Assembly: GCF_014651075.1 (NCBI RefSeq)
Contig: NZ_BMWE01000007.1
Coordinates: 186,001 to 250,000, forward strand
DNA: 64,000 bases
Source of the DNA: Streptomyces djakartensis
Lineage (GTDB): Bacteria > Actinomycetota > Actinomycetes > Streptomycetales > Streptomycetaceae
Direction of reading: 5' to 3'
The position numbers were made by a program, and so were the translations under genes. Below the pieces are notes generated by a model. It saw only the letters and a program-made list of their open reading frames with translations, was not told where the DNA came from and did no database searches. Below are positions 54,301-61,833 of this stretch, piece by piece (position 1 is the first letter of the stretch; every line of letters begins with the position of its first letter).

Positions 54301-54843
54301 GGCTATGCGCGGAACCAGGGCCGTTCCCTGCACGGCGCGGTCTGGGAGGCCGGGGAACGCTCCTATCTCTGGTATCTCCCGTACACGTACTTCGTCTTCC
54401 GCGCCCCCAAACACCTCGACTGCGAGCAACGGGTGCGGGGCGAGAAGGACCCCTTGGGCTACACCTGCCGGAGCGTGCCCGAGTTCGAGCGTTCCGGGTG
54501 GGTGCCGAAGACGCGTGTGGAGATCAGGTCCTGGTACTGCGGGTCCTCGTGCGACAGCCGTGAGACCGGCGACTTCCTGGCCCGCGTCCCGGACCACGGC
54601 CGCACCGAGTGGCGGGAGGCCGAGAAGGACCGCACCTACTACGCGATCGACTCCACCGCCGACGGGACCCGGTACCGGATGTCGATGAAACGGACCTGGG
54701 GCTTCAGGGAACTGGAAAAGGGAAAGGACCACGCGTTCCTGCTGTGGGTCCGGGCGGAGGTGCCCGATGACCACGCGTCGCTGGCACAGAAGATCGTGAA
54801 CGACGTCTACGCCCAGAGCGGGCGGTACGAGTTGAAGGACTGA
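51370..54843 (+). CDS. Membrane NACHT NTPase (NLR-like) with N-terminal amyloid-type motif
   Basis: 1157 residues from GTG 51370 (GGGGAAA upstream; a GTG at 51304 lacks a site). Residues 12-35 carry NEIGGGTFNGPVVMAGRVDR, a motif repeated in the next gene. Two hydrophobic helices (about 40-95) precede a NACHT domain: Walker A GGAGAGKS at 176-183 and Walker B VLPVLDGFDELP with Asp262, Asp265, Glu266, then FVLTSREPEYRQHVPDG. More membrane spans (about 470-640) and one near 760-785 lead to an extracytoplasmic C-terminal domain of about 375 residues with several Cys. No LRR, TPR or WD repeats are seen. Codon 357 is TTA, implying bldA control. It belongs to the STAND/NLR-like conflict ATPases; trigger and output unknown. 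Confidence 0.85.
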   Translation: MNRDGGGTSVRNEIGGGTFNGPVVMAGRVDRLVLQVGAPLRIVGCGALAVLGLLCLLYTPDVPTLRRLGIGPVPAGTALLVLAAGVYVGLSFREAAVRRREAAWLSEQNLARATDALARDLALLYAQDERLTQVNDPHPLDVDWTAVHGGGPGPDRRLSIAAYFTRLPTRRLVVLGGAGAGKSILALRLAEELVRTRPPGSAAPVAVVVPLASWDPRQGLVGWVAAQIAAAHPRACTPVRGAPATDVARRLIETQRVLPVLDGFDELPAELRADAFEQLRASTAGRRPFVLTSREPEYRQHVPDGSVFERTEITLRPLSTLALDRYLNPAGSAEAKWAPVLRRLTSSDDDSPEVRRLRGVLSVPLMAGLAREAYGAPGTDPEELLERGAFSTRRDIERHLLDAYLSVAYSASHDVRDRHGSWDPERARAWLGFLAARMKAAGEHEFAWWRLVEDVPWPLRTATLTPAFALCCMAVSHGEYGTPWWDRWVGLSYVGGYVVLTLVLLVFVHVFRLVRHDGPRQLVRPDGQEVRAALGRRGNQVLAFLGLGGAFAVWWLALTRGTTGHRQFLAVVTVAVLWSRCRLVLKPLWRPVDPSVATSPRAVLRADRRAAIGFGWLAYPRRGNWIQPSSALALSAPLLLLIWHEHGGQDILRFENWIWTLSLAYLGCVLGSLAGSAWAGFALARGYVAMKGDLPRRLMAFLDDAHRRGVLRQSGGVYRFRHVELRNRLAAHATAESVRAQPVTPVGGALRGRGWAWWAAAVYVVVMLLAVSGAVVRGPWVMAALPGPRTRLPAVCDLLAPDLPRITVDARKRAPDPQSCQAAEQSPFAPDVQVGVSSVLHTRKDLWGGRDLAGSDFRRQASRLQIEHAGDQNALPARDAGLGDQSLRMVWRLAKPPTFMETAPYSAAFVVRVDNVVLVITYSEEFATRDRTVEVARILTRNALRRAGLSDAVPKTGERSLADVPRTRVPKTDNRFAGYARNQGRSLHGAVWEAGERSYLWYLPYTYFVFRAPKHLDCEQRVRGEKDPLGYTCRSVPEFERSGWVPKTRVEIRSWYCGSSCDSRETGDFLARVPDHGRTEWREAEKDRTYYAIDSTADGTRYRMSMKRTWGFRELEKGKDHAFLLWVRAEVPDDHASLAQKIVNDVYAQSGRYELKD

Positions 54844-54911
54844 CCGAGGCGCGCACGGTGCCCTACGCTCGGTCCACCGGGTGCACCGCTGGAGTACGGG
54901 GGAGCGTGGTT

Positions 54912-55298
54912 GTGGACCAGATCGCACCGGAACTGCTCATGGCCCTCGCCAGCGGCACGGTGGGTGCCGCCGGGCAGCAGATATGGACATCGCTGCGGGG
55001 CCTGGTCGCGCGTACGCCGTCGGGCGAGGAGCCGAGCGCCGAGAACGAGTTGTCGGCGCTCGACGAGGCCGCGGACGACGAGGAGCGGGCCAGGGAACTC
55101 GCCGAGGTGCTGGTACGGCGTGCCGAACAGGATCCGGCCTTCGCGCAGGCCCTCGAGACCTGGCGCCGCCGGGCCGAGGTGTGGGACGACGCTCGGACCG
55201 GTGCGGGCGACGCGCACAACGAGATCTCCGGGGGGACGTTCCACGGCCCGGTCGTCCAGGCCCGGGACATCACCGGGCCCATGCACTTCGGCGGATAG
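54912..55298 (+). CDS. Small helical partner with C-terminal NEIxGGTFxGPVV motif
   Basis: 128 residues from GTG 54912 with GGGGGAG 7 nt upstream. The N-terminal part (IAPELLMALASGTVGAAGQQ, IWTSLRGLVART) is a hydrophobic/amphipathic helix pair, the middle is an acidic helical stretch (about 40-92, SALDEAADDEERARELAEVL), and residues 103-126 are NEISGGTFHGPVVQARDITG plus PMHF, almost the same as residues 12-35 of the NACHT protein 68 bp upstream. Shared motifs at the NLR N-terminus and a neighbour's C-terminus are the signature of bacterial amyloid-signalling (BASS/RHIM-like) pairs; the N-terminal helices would then be the effector, possibly membrane-active. Confidence 0.75.
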   Translation: MDQIAPELLMALASGTVGAAGQQIWTSLRGLVARTPSGEEPSAENELSALDEAADDEERARELAEVLVRRAEQDPAFAQALETWRRRAEVWDDARTGAGDAHNEISGGTFHGPVVQARDITGPMHFGG

Positions 55299-55394
55299 GC
55301 ACCGGGCACCCCCCCCGCACGCGCCCGACACCGCCGTCGTCAGGCTCCGGCAACCGGGACACCAGGGCGCTGGCGTCCCGGTCCCGCCCCGGGA

Positions 55395-56045
55395 TCAGCT
55401 GAACACGATCATCGACCCCTGCGCCAGACTCCGCGTCACCGCCGCGTGCAGCCCCAGCCACACGTGCCGTTCACGGGCGAAGGGGCTGGGGTCGTACGGG
55501 GCGGGGACGGCGGGTTCCTCCAGCTCCGTCGGGGCGAGCGGCGGCTGGGGGGCGGCCGGCGGGTTGGCCGGGTCGATGCCGATGGCGGGGGCGACCACCT
55601 CCAGCTCCCGCAGCAGCGCGTGCGAGGAGCCCAGGGGGCCGCCGCCCGCGAGGAGCGCTTCGTCGGCGAGCGGACTGGGGAAGTCGACGGGGACGTAGGC
55701 GCCCGCGTGGTCGTAGTGCCAGACCAGGTGCGACTGCTGGGCCGTCGACTCGAACATCTCCAGCAACTGCTCGTAGTCGCCGCCGAGTTCGTCCACGGGC
55801 GTCACCGGCAGGCCGCACACCTGGAGCAGGTAGGCGCGGCGCAGGAAGTGCAGCGCGTCGTAGTCGAAGCCGGCGACCGGGGCCACGTCGCCGGACAGGC
55901 CCGGCATGTACTGGTACACCGGCACCGGTGGCAGCCCGGCCTCGGCGAGCACCTTGTTGTATTGCGCGAGTTCCTCGGCGAACGGGTTGTCGGGCGTGTG
56001 GCACAACACGTCGACGAGCGGTACCAGCCACAGGTCACAGGCCAA
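55395..56045 (-). CDS. Conserved protein of unknown function
   Basis: 216 residues, start TTG 56045 with GGAG 6 nt upstream. No domain recognised. Features: VPLVDVLCHTPDNPFAEELAQYNKVLAEAGLP, VYQYMPGLSGDVAPVAGFDY, ALHFLRRAYLLQVCGLPVTPV, SHLVWHYDHAGAYVPVDFPS and a Pro-rich segment (PANPPAAPQPPLAPTELEEP) before a helical end. No signal peptide or membrane segment. It resembles the actinobacterial DUF1877/SUKH-like small immunity-style proteins only in general character, so I make no functional claim. Convergent with the NACHT partner gene. Confidence 0.7.
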   Translation of the reverse strand: MACDLWLVPLVDVLCHTPDNPFAEELAQYNKVLAEAGLPPVPVYQYMPGLSGDVAPVAGFDYDALHFLRRAYLLQVCGLPVTPVDELGGDYEQLLEMFESTAQQSHLVWHYDHAGAYVPVDFPSPLADEALLAGGGPLGSSHALLRELEVVAPAIGIDPANPPAAPQPPLAPTELEEPAVPAPYDPSPFARERHVWLGLHAAVTRSLAQGSMIVFS

Positions 56046-56166
56046 AGAAGGCTCCTCGCTCAGCTCGAGTGGTCGGGTGGCACGGTGTCAGGAAGGGTAT
56101 CGGTGCTCCACGGCGGGGGCTCCCGCCGTGCATGTCCCATACCCATACGGACGGATGCGACGCGGG

Positions 56167-56868
56167 TCAGCCGGAGGCGAGACGCTCGATCAGGGCGATC
56201 GAGTGGGCGTTGTAGCCGGCGATGATCGACCGGGCGGTGTCGGTGTCGCGAGCACCCAGGGCGTCGACCAGTGCGGTGTGGCCTGTCCACAGCTCGCCGC
56301 GCAGTTCGGAGAGCCGGCGCAGGTGCTGCACCGCGCACACCCAGGTCTGGACGCGCAGCCGGTGCAGGAAGTCACCCAGGTAGGCGTTGCCGAAGAGGGC
56401 GGCGAGTTCGCGCCAGTAGCGCAGGTCGTAGCCGATGAGCACGGTGAGGTCACCGGCCGCGGCGGCCCGCTGGGCCTCCTCGCCGCGCCGCCGGACCCCG
56501 GCGAGGGTCGCGGCGACCAGGGGATCGTCGGTGCGTATGGAGGCGCGCTGCCCGGTGATCAGGGCGTGGAACATCCCCTCGATGACCAGGTCGCGGGCCT
56601 CGATCATGCCTCGGAAGTCCTCGACGGAGTACTCGTGGACCCTGAAGCCCCGATGTTGGACGGAGTCGAGCAGCCCCTGCGCGGAGAGGTCGACCAGCGC
56701 CTCGCGCACCGGCGTGGCGGAGACCCCGTACTGCTCGGCGATCTCCTTGACCGTGAACTCCTGCCCCGGCTGGAGCCGCCCGGCCAGCACCTCGTCACGA
56801 AGGGCGTCCGCGATCTGCTGCCGGAGGGTGCTGCGCGTCACGGCGCCGTTGCCGGTGCTGCCGGGCAT
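56167..56868 (-). CDS. GntR-family (FadR/FCD) regulator
   Basis: 233 residues. Winged helix at about 12-75 (LRQQIADALRDEVLAGRLQPGQEFTVKEIAEQYGVSATPVREAL, GLLDSVQHRGFRVHEYS) and an FCD ligand domain (FRGMIEARDLVIEGMFHALI, RYWRELAALFGNAYLGDFLHRLR, LVDALGARDTDTARSIIAGY) with the His/Asp pattern that usually binds metal and a carboxylate. It lies on the same strand just downstream of the class III aminotransferase and probably controls it. Confidence 0.93.
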   Translation of the reverse strand: MPGSTGNGAVTRSTLRQQIADALRDEVLAGRLQPGQEFTVKEIAEQYGVSATPVREALVDLSAQGLLDSVQHRGFRVHEYSVEDFRGMIEARDLVIEGMFHALITGQRASIRTDDPLVAATLAGVRRRGEEAQRAAAAGDLTVLIGYDLRYWRELAALFGNAYLGDFLHRLRVQTWVCAVQHLRRLSELRGELWTGHTALVDALGARDTDTARSIIAGYNAHSIALIERLASG

Positions 56869-57004
56869 GGTCAGGGCGTCTCCCTCGTCGCGTTCGGGTG
56901 GCGTGCGCGAATGTTTCGCCGTGCACGCATATGTCTACGAGCACGTCACCTTACGCGTTCGAACGCGATGCGAGGGTGTCCGCTACTGACGGGTTTACAG
57001 GTGT

Positions 57005-58360
57005 TTACCGCGTGTATTCGTCCGCTACGGAGAGCGCGGCGTCGAGCACCGCGAGCCCCTCCTTCAGCTCCGCCTCGCCGATGTTGCACGGCGGCACGAC
57101 GTGGGTCCGGTTCATGTTCACGAACGGCCACAGACCGCCGTCCTTCGCGGCGGCGGCGAAGGCGGCCATCGGCGCGTTCGCCTCCCCGGCCGCGTTGTAC
57201 GGCACCAGCGGCTCCCGCGTCTCGCGGTCGCGGACCAGCTCCACCGCCCAGAACATGCCGGTGCCGCGCACCTCGCCCACACTCGGGTGCCGCTCGGCGA
57301 GCGCCCGCAGCTCCGGCCCGACGACGTCGGCGCCCAGCCGGGCCGCGTTCTCGACGACGCCCTCCTCCGCCATGACGTTGATCGTCGCCACGGCCGCCGC
57401 GCAGGCCAGCGGGTGCCCGGAGTACGTCAGACCGCCGGGGTAGGGCCGCTCGCCGAACGTCTGCGCTATCGCGCCCGAGATCGCCACGCCGCCCAGCGGC
57501 ACGTACCCGCTGTTCACGCCCTTCGCGAAGGTCAGCAGGTCGGGCGTGACGCCGAACAGGTCGGCCGCGAACCACTCGCCGGTCCGGCCGAACCCGGCCA
57601 TGACCTCGTCCAAGACGAAGACGATCCCGTACTTGTCGCACAGCTCGCGCACACCCGCCAGATAGCCGGGCGGCGGGACCATGATCCCGGCCGTTCCGGG
57701 GATGGTCTCCAGGATGATCGCCGCGACGGTCGAGGGCCCCTCGAAGCGGATCGTCGTCTCCAGGTGCTCCAGCGCCCGCGCGCACTCCTGCTCCTCGCTC
57801 TCGGCGTAGAAGCGGGAGCGGTACAGGTAGGGCGCCCAGAAGTGCACGACCCCGGCCGTGCCGCTGTCGGAGGCCCAGCGGCGCGGGTCGCCGGTGATGT
57901 TCACGGCCTGCTGCGTACCACCGTGGTACGAGCGGTACGCCGAGAGCACCTTGGGGCGGCCGGTGTGCAGGCGCGCCATGCGGATGGCGTGCTCGACGGC
58001 GTCGGCGCCGCCGTTGGTGAAGAAGATCTTGTCCAGGTCGCCGGGCGTCCGCTCGGCGATCAGCCGCGCCGCCTCCGACCGGGCCTCGACGGCGAACGCC
58101 GGCGCGAAGGTCGTCATCCGCGCGGCCTGCTCCTGGATCGCGGCGACGACCCTGGGGTGCTGGTAGCCGATGTTCGTGTAGACGAGACCGCTGGAGAAGT
58201 CGAGGTAGCGCCGGCCCTCGTAGTCCCAGAAGTACGACCCCTGCGCACCGGCGACGGCGAGCGGGTCGATGAGCTCCTGGGCGGACCAGGAGTGGAACAC
58301 GTGGTCGCGGTCGGCGGCCTTCACGGCGGCACCGGCTTCGGGGTTCGGCTGAGGGGTCAT
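57005..58360 (-). CDS. Class III PLP aminotransferase
   Basis: 451 residues from ATG 58360. GSYFWDYEGRRYLDFSSGLVYTNIGYQHPRVV, KIFFTNGGADAVEHAIRMAR, SAYRSYHGGTQQAVNITGDPRRW, FVLDEVMAGFGRTGEWFA and LTFAKGVNSGYVPLGGVAIS with PLP Lys280 are typical of omega-amino acid:pyruvate or taurine/beta-alanine-type transaminases. The conserved Arg in the small domain cannot be placed with certainty. The next gene downstream is a GntR regulator, so a catabolic role for an omega-amino acid is likely. Confidence 0.9.
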   Translation of the reverse strand: MTPQPNPEAGAAVKAADRDHVFHSWSAQELIDPLAVAGAQGSYFWDYEGRRYLDFSSGLVYTNIGYQHPRVVAAIQEQAARMTTFAPAFAVEARSEAARLIAERTPGDLDKIFFTNGGADAVEHAIRMARLHTGRPKVLSAYRSYHGGTQQAVNITGDPRRWASDSGTAGVVHFWAPYLYRSRFYAESEEQECARALEHLETTIRFEGPSTVAAIILETIPGTAGIMVPPPGYLAGVRELCDKYGIVFVLDEVMAGFGRTGEWFAADLFGVTPDLLTFAKGVNSGYVPLGGVAISGAIAQTFGERPYPGGLTYSGHPLACAAAVATINVMAEEGVVENAARLGADVVGPELRALAERHPSVGEVRGTGMFWAVELVRDRETREPLVPYNAAGEANAPMAAFAAAAKDGGLWPFVNMNRTHVVPPCNIGEAELKEGLAVLDAALSVADEYTR

Positions 58361-58460
58361 GCCGGGGAGCGTAGGTGCGCGGTGGCGGGCGGTGAAATCG
58401 GCGGCCTGTCTGCGGTCGGGACGTTTCCGCGACAGGTTGTCCACGGCGCACACGCCCCAT

Positions 58461-58495
58461 TGACAGCATCCTGTCTAAATGTCAGGCTGCTGTCA
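58461..58495. promoter_or_regulatory. Large dyad TGACAGC-N21-GCTGTCA, operator
   Basis: TGACAGCATCCTG (58461-58473) and CAGGCTGCTGTCA (58483-58495) are inverted at 12 of 13 positions around a 9-nt spacer; a smaller GACAG-N4-CTGTC dyad is nested in the left arm. It lies 37 bp upstream of the DJ-1 gene and 100 bp from the divergent aminotransferase. The coupled MarR protein is the likely ligand. Confidence 0.7.
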
Positions 58496-58531
58496 TAAGC
58501 CGTCAGGGGTTCGAGGATTCCAGGAGGAGCC

Positions 58532-59149
58532 ATGAACGCCACCGCAGACCGCAAGCCCGTCCATCTCGCCGTCTACGACACACTCGCCGACTGGGAGACC
58601 GGCCACGCCACGGCCCACCTCGCCCGCGCGGGTCACCGGATCCGGACCGTCGGGCCGTCCACGGCCCCGGTCGGCAGCATCGGCGGACTGCGCATCCAGC
58701 CCGACCTCGCCCTGGACGACGTACGTCCGCAGGACAGCGCGCTGCTGATCCTCCCGGGCGCCGATCTGTGGGACACCGGCGCGGACCTCGCGCCCTTCGC
58801 CCGCAAGGCCCGGGAATTCCTCGACGCGGGCGTGCCGGTCGCCGCGATCTGCGGGGCCACCGCCGGACTCGCCCGCGAGGGCCTGCTCGACGACCGCGAC
58901 CACACCAGCGCGGTCTCCTTCTACCTGGCCGCGACCGGCTACGCGGGCGGCGCGCGCTACGTCGAGGCCGACGCCGTCACCGACGGCAACCTGGTCACCG
59001 CCGGCCCCACCGAGCCCGTCGCCTTCGCCCGGGAGATCCTCCGGCTGCTCGGCGTCCACCAGGGCGAGGTGCTGGACGCCTGGTACCGGCTGTTCCACGA
59101 CTCCGACGCGGCGGCCTACGGGGTGCTGGAGAAGGCCGGCGCGCTGTGA
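58532..59149 (+). CDS. DJ-1/PfpI-family protein
   Basis: 205 residues with GGAGG before the ATG. Class I glutamine amidotransferase-like fold: VHLAVYDTLADWETGHATAHL, SALLILPGADLWD, and the nucleophile elbow PVAAICGATAGLAREGLLD with Cys107; FAREILRLLGV closes the domain. DJ-1/PfpI proteins are glyoxalases, chaperones, isonitrile hydratases or proteases; this one lacks features that decide. GTGA overlap with the MarR gene, so the two form a redox- or electrophile-type operon by analogy. Confidence 0.9.
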   Translation: MNATADRKPVHLAVYDTLADWETGHATAHLARAGHRIRTVGPSTAPVGSIGGLRIQPDLALDDVRPQDSALLILPGADLWDTGADLAPFARKAREFLDAGVPVAAICGATAGLAREGLLDDRDHTSAVSFYLAATGYAGGARYVEADAVTDGNLVTAGPTEPVAFAREILRLLGVHQGEVLDAWYRLFHDSDAAAYGVLEKAGAL

Positions 59150-59622
59150 GCCGGGAGCGTCAGGACCTGTTCAGCCGCAGCGCCCTCGGGACCTTCCGGC
59201 TGAACGGCCAGTTCCTCGCCGTGGCGGAGGAGCTGGCCCGGCCCGCCGGACTCACCGCCGCCTGGTGGCAGGTGCTCGGCGCGGTCCTCACAGAGCCGCT
59301 GCCCGTGTCCGGTATCGCCCGCGCCATGGGCATCACCCGGCAGAGCGTGCAGCGCATCGCCGATCTGCTGGTGGAGCGGCGGCTCGCGGAGTACCGGCCG
59401 AACCCCGCGCACCGCCGCGCCAAGCTCCTCGCGCCGACCGGCGAGGGCCGTGCGGCGATCGCCCGGATCGGCCCCGGGCACGCGGCCTTCGCGGACCGGC
59501 TGGCCGAGGCGTTCGGGGAGGCGGAGCTCGCCGAGGCGGTGGGCGTACTGGAACGGCTGTCCAAGGTGCTCGACCAGGTGGGGCCGCCCGCCACACCCCC
59601 GCCGCCTGTTACTGAACCGTAG
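59146..59622 (+). CDS. MarR-family regulator
   Basis: 158 residues from GTG 59146, overlapping the DJ-1 stop. Winged helix LTAAWWQVLGAVLTEPLPVSGIARAMGITRQSVQRIADLLVER, RLAEYRPNPAHRRAKLLAPT, and a C-terminal dimerisation helix (ELAEAVGVLERLSKVLDQV). No cysteine is seen, so a redox switch through its own thiols is unlikely. Presumed autorepressor at the 58461-58495 dyad. Confidence 0.92.
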   Translation: MSRERQDLFSRSALGTFRLNGQFLAVAEELARPAGLTAAWWQVLGAVLTEPLPVSGIARAMGITRQSVQRIADLLVERRLAEYRPNPAHRRAKLLAPTGEGRAAIARIGPGHAAFADRLAEAFGEAELAEAVGVLERLSKVLDQVGPPATPPPPVTEP

Positions 59623-59701
59623 AGATCGCCCGGGCCGCCCCGGCCCGGACCCGCACTATTCTCCATCTGTTGCTCACATGTGGGGGGAAGGCGGCTGAGC
59701 G

Positions 59702-61696
59702 ATGGAGAAGCTGGGGCCGGGGGATCCGCAGCGGATCGGCGCGTACCGGCTGCTGGCGCGGCTCGGTGCGGGGGGCATGGGGCACGTCTATCTGGCCCGC
59801 TCGGAGCGGGGCCGTACGGTCGCCGTGAAACTCGTCCGGGAGGAACTCGCCGCGCGGGAGGAGTTCCGGGAGCGGTTCCGGCAGGAGGTGCGGGCCGCGC
59901 GGCGGGTCGGCGGGTACTGGACGGCGCCGGTGCTGGACGCGGACACCGAGGCGGCCGTGCCGTGGGTGGCCACGGGGTACGTGGCCGGGCCGAGTCTGCA
60001 GCAGGTCGTCGGGCACGATCACGGTGCCCTGCCCGAGCGGACGGTCCGCATCCTCGCGGCCGGGCTCGCGCACGCGCTCAAGGACGTCCACGCCGCCGGC
60101 ATCGTCCACCGCGACCTCAAGCCGTCCAACGTGCTGGTCACCATCGACGGCCCGCGCGTCATCGACTTCGGCATCGCGCGGGCCCTGCAGACCGTGACGG
60201 ACGGCGGGCTCACCCGCACCGGGGCGCTCGTCGGATCGCCCGGTTTCATGGCCCCCGAGCAGGTGCGGGGCGACCGCATCACCCCGGCGTGCGACGTCTT
60301 CTGCCTCGGCTCGGTCCTCGCCTACGCCGCCACCGGCGCCCTGCCCTTCGGCACCGCCGGCAGCGGCGTGCACGCCCTGATGTTCCGCATCGCCCAGGAG
60401 GAGCCGGACCTGGAGGGCGTCCCCGAGGGCATCGCCGACCTGGTCCGCGCGTGCCTGCGCAAGGACCCCGCCGCACGGCCGTCCCTCGACCGCGTCCTGC
60501 GACTCACCGGCGCCGACGACACCGTCTCCGACGGCCGCGCCCTCGACCCATGGCTCCCGAGCGCCCTGGTCGCCCAACTCGGGCGGCACGCGGTGCGGTT
60601 GCTGGACGCGGAGGATCCGGAGCGGGGGGAGCGGGCGGTCGCCGCAGGGCAGTGGTCCGCCGCCCAGGGGGCTTCCGGCCCGCCCGGCGCGGCGCAGGAG
60701 CGTGGCGTGGCCGAGAACCCCGCGCCCGGCCCCACCCCCGAACACGCACCCGCCGCCGACGAGTCGTCACCGGGCCCCGTGCCGCCGGCCGCAGCGCCCT
60801 CCGTGGTTCCCGGTCTGCCCTCGCCGGGCCAGCCGGGCGCGGCCGGAACACCGTTGAACCACCTGCCCGCCTGGCCCGCGGGCCAGGGCACCGCACCTCC
60901 GCCCGGTCCGAGCGCTCCGGCCCCAGCGAGGACGCCCCCGCCCCCGCACCCGGCGTACGGCTACCCCCGGCAGCCTCAGCAGCACCCCCAGCCCGGCACC
61001 CAGGGCGCCGCCCCGCCGTACCACCCCGCCCACGGCGGCCTCGGCTCCACCCCGCCCTACGGCTCATCCCCCTACGGCTCACCCCCGTACGGCACGACCC
61101 CGCCGTACGGCCCGCCTCAGGAACCGCCGCGCAGGGACGGCCGTTCCACCGCGCTGCTGGTGGCGATCGCTCTGGTCGTCGCGCTGGCCGCCGGCGGTTC
61201 GGTGTACGGGCTGATGCAGGGCGGCCACGGCGACCGGGCCGGCGACGACCCCACCCCCTCGCGGAGCACCAGCGCGCCCCCGGCCGCCGGTCCGTCCCCG
61301 GCACCATCACCGGAGGGCGACCCGGTCTCCCCGGCCGGCGGCGAGATCCCGGCGGCGTACCTCGGCACCTGGACCACGACCATCGACAGCGCCGACGGAC
61401 GGCACACCCGACGGCTCACCATCCGGCAGGGCGGGACCGGCGACCCGGTTCTCTCCCTGGTGGCGGACGGCCCCACGGACGGGGGAGGCACCTACCACTG
61501 CGTCTTCGAGGGCGACCTGACCGACGCCGCAGGAGGCGACGGCCCGCTGAAGATCGGCCCGTCCACCGTGACCGTCGGGCAGCCCCGCACCGCCTGCACC
61601 CCGGGCGCGGCCACCGAGGTCACTCTCCTCCCGGACGGCACGCTGCAGAGAGTGAACACCAGCGGCGGGGAGCGGCTGACCTACACGAGACAGTGA
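59702..61696 (+). CDS. Transmembrane Ser/Thr protein kinase
   Basis: 664 residues. Kinase domain 12-270: GAGGMG loop, Lys43 (AVKLV), catalytic HRDLKPSN with Asp138, DFG Asp155 and activation loop LVGSPGFMAPEQV. A Pro/Ala-rich juxtamembrane linker (about 290-480, with repeated PYGSSPYGSPPYG) leads to a transmembrane helix at 484-505 and an extracytoplasmic domain of about 155 residues (AAYLGTWTTTIDSADG, YHCVFEGDL) that is not PASTA but a lipocalin-like beta domain. A Hanks-type kinase likely sensing an extracellular ligand. It follows a MarR gene, with no partner phosphatase nearby. Confidence 0.93.
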   Translation: MEKLGPGDPQRIGAYRLLARLGAGGMGHVYLARSERGRTVAVKLVREELAAREEFRERFRQEVRAARRVGGYWTAPVLDADTEAAVPWVATGYVAGPSLQQVVGHDHGALPERTVRILAAGLAHALKDVHAAGIVHRDLKPSNVLVTIDGPRVIDFGIARALQTVTDGGLTRTGALVGSPGFMAPEQVRGDRITPACDVFCLGSVLAYAATGALPFGTAGSGVHALMFRIAQEEPDLEGVPEGIADLVRACLRKDPAARPSLDRVLRLTGADDTVSDGRALDPWLPSALVAQLGRHAVRLLDAEDPERGERAVAAGQWSAAQGASGPPGAAQERGVAENPAPGPTPEHAPAADESSPGPVPPAAAPSVVPGLPSPGQPGAAGTPLNHLPAWPAGQGTAPPPGPSAPAPARTPPPPHPAYGYPRQPQQHPQPGTQGAAPPYHPAHGGLGSTPPYGSSPYGSPPYGTTPPYGPPQEPPRRDGRSTALLVAIALVVALAAGGSVYGLMQGGHGDRAGDDPTPSRSTSAPPAAGPSPAPSPEGDPVSPAGGEIPAAYLGTWTTTIDSADGRHTRRLTIRQGGTGDPVLSLVADGPTDGGGTYHCVFEGDLTDAAGGDGPLKIGPSTVTVGQPRTACTPGAATEVTLLPDGTLQRVNTSGGERLTYTRQ

Positions 61697-61833
61697 CCGA
61701 CGCGCCGATGACGCCGATGACCAGCGGTGGTTGAACTTCGGGCGAATTCAGGCCGACGAATCACCGATACCCCTCCGCACGCCCGTACGGTGACCGCACG
61801 ATCGATTTCGTCCGGGCGGCGGGGGCACCGACG

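Noticed and set aside
59631..59647. CGGGCC-N5-GGCCCG hairpin between the MarR and kinase genes
   Set aside because: Possible terminator, but stems of this size arise often at this GC content.
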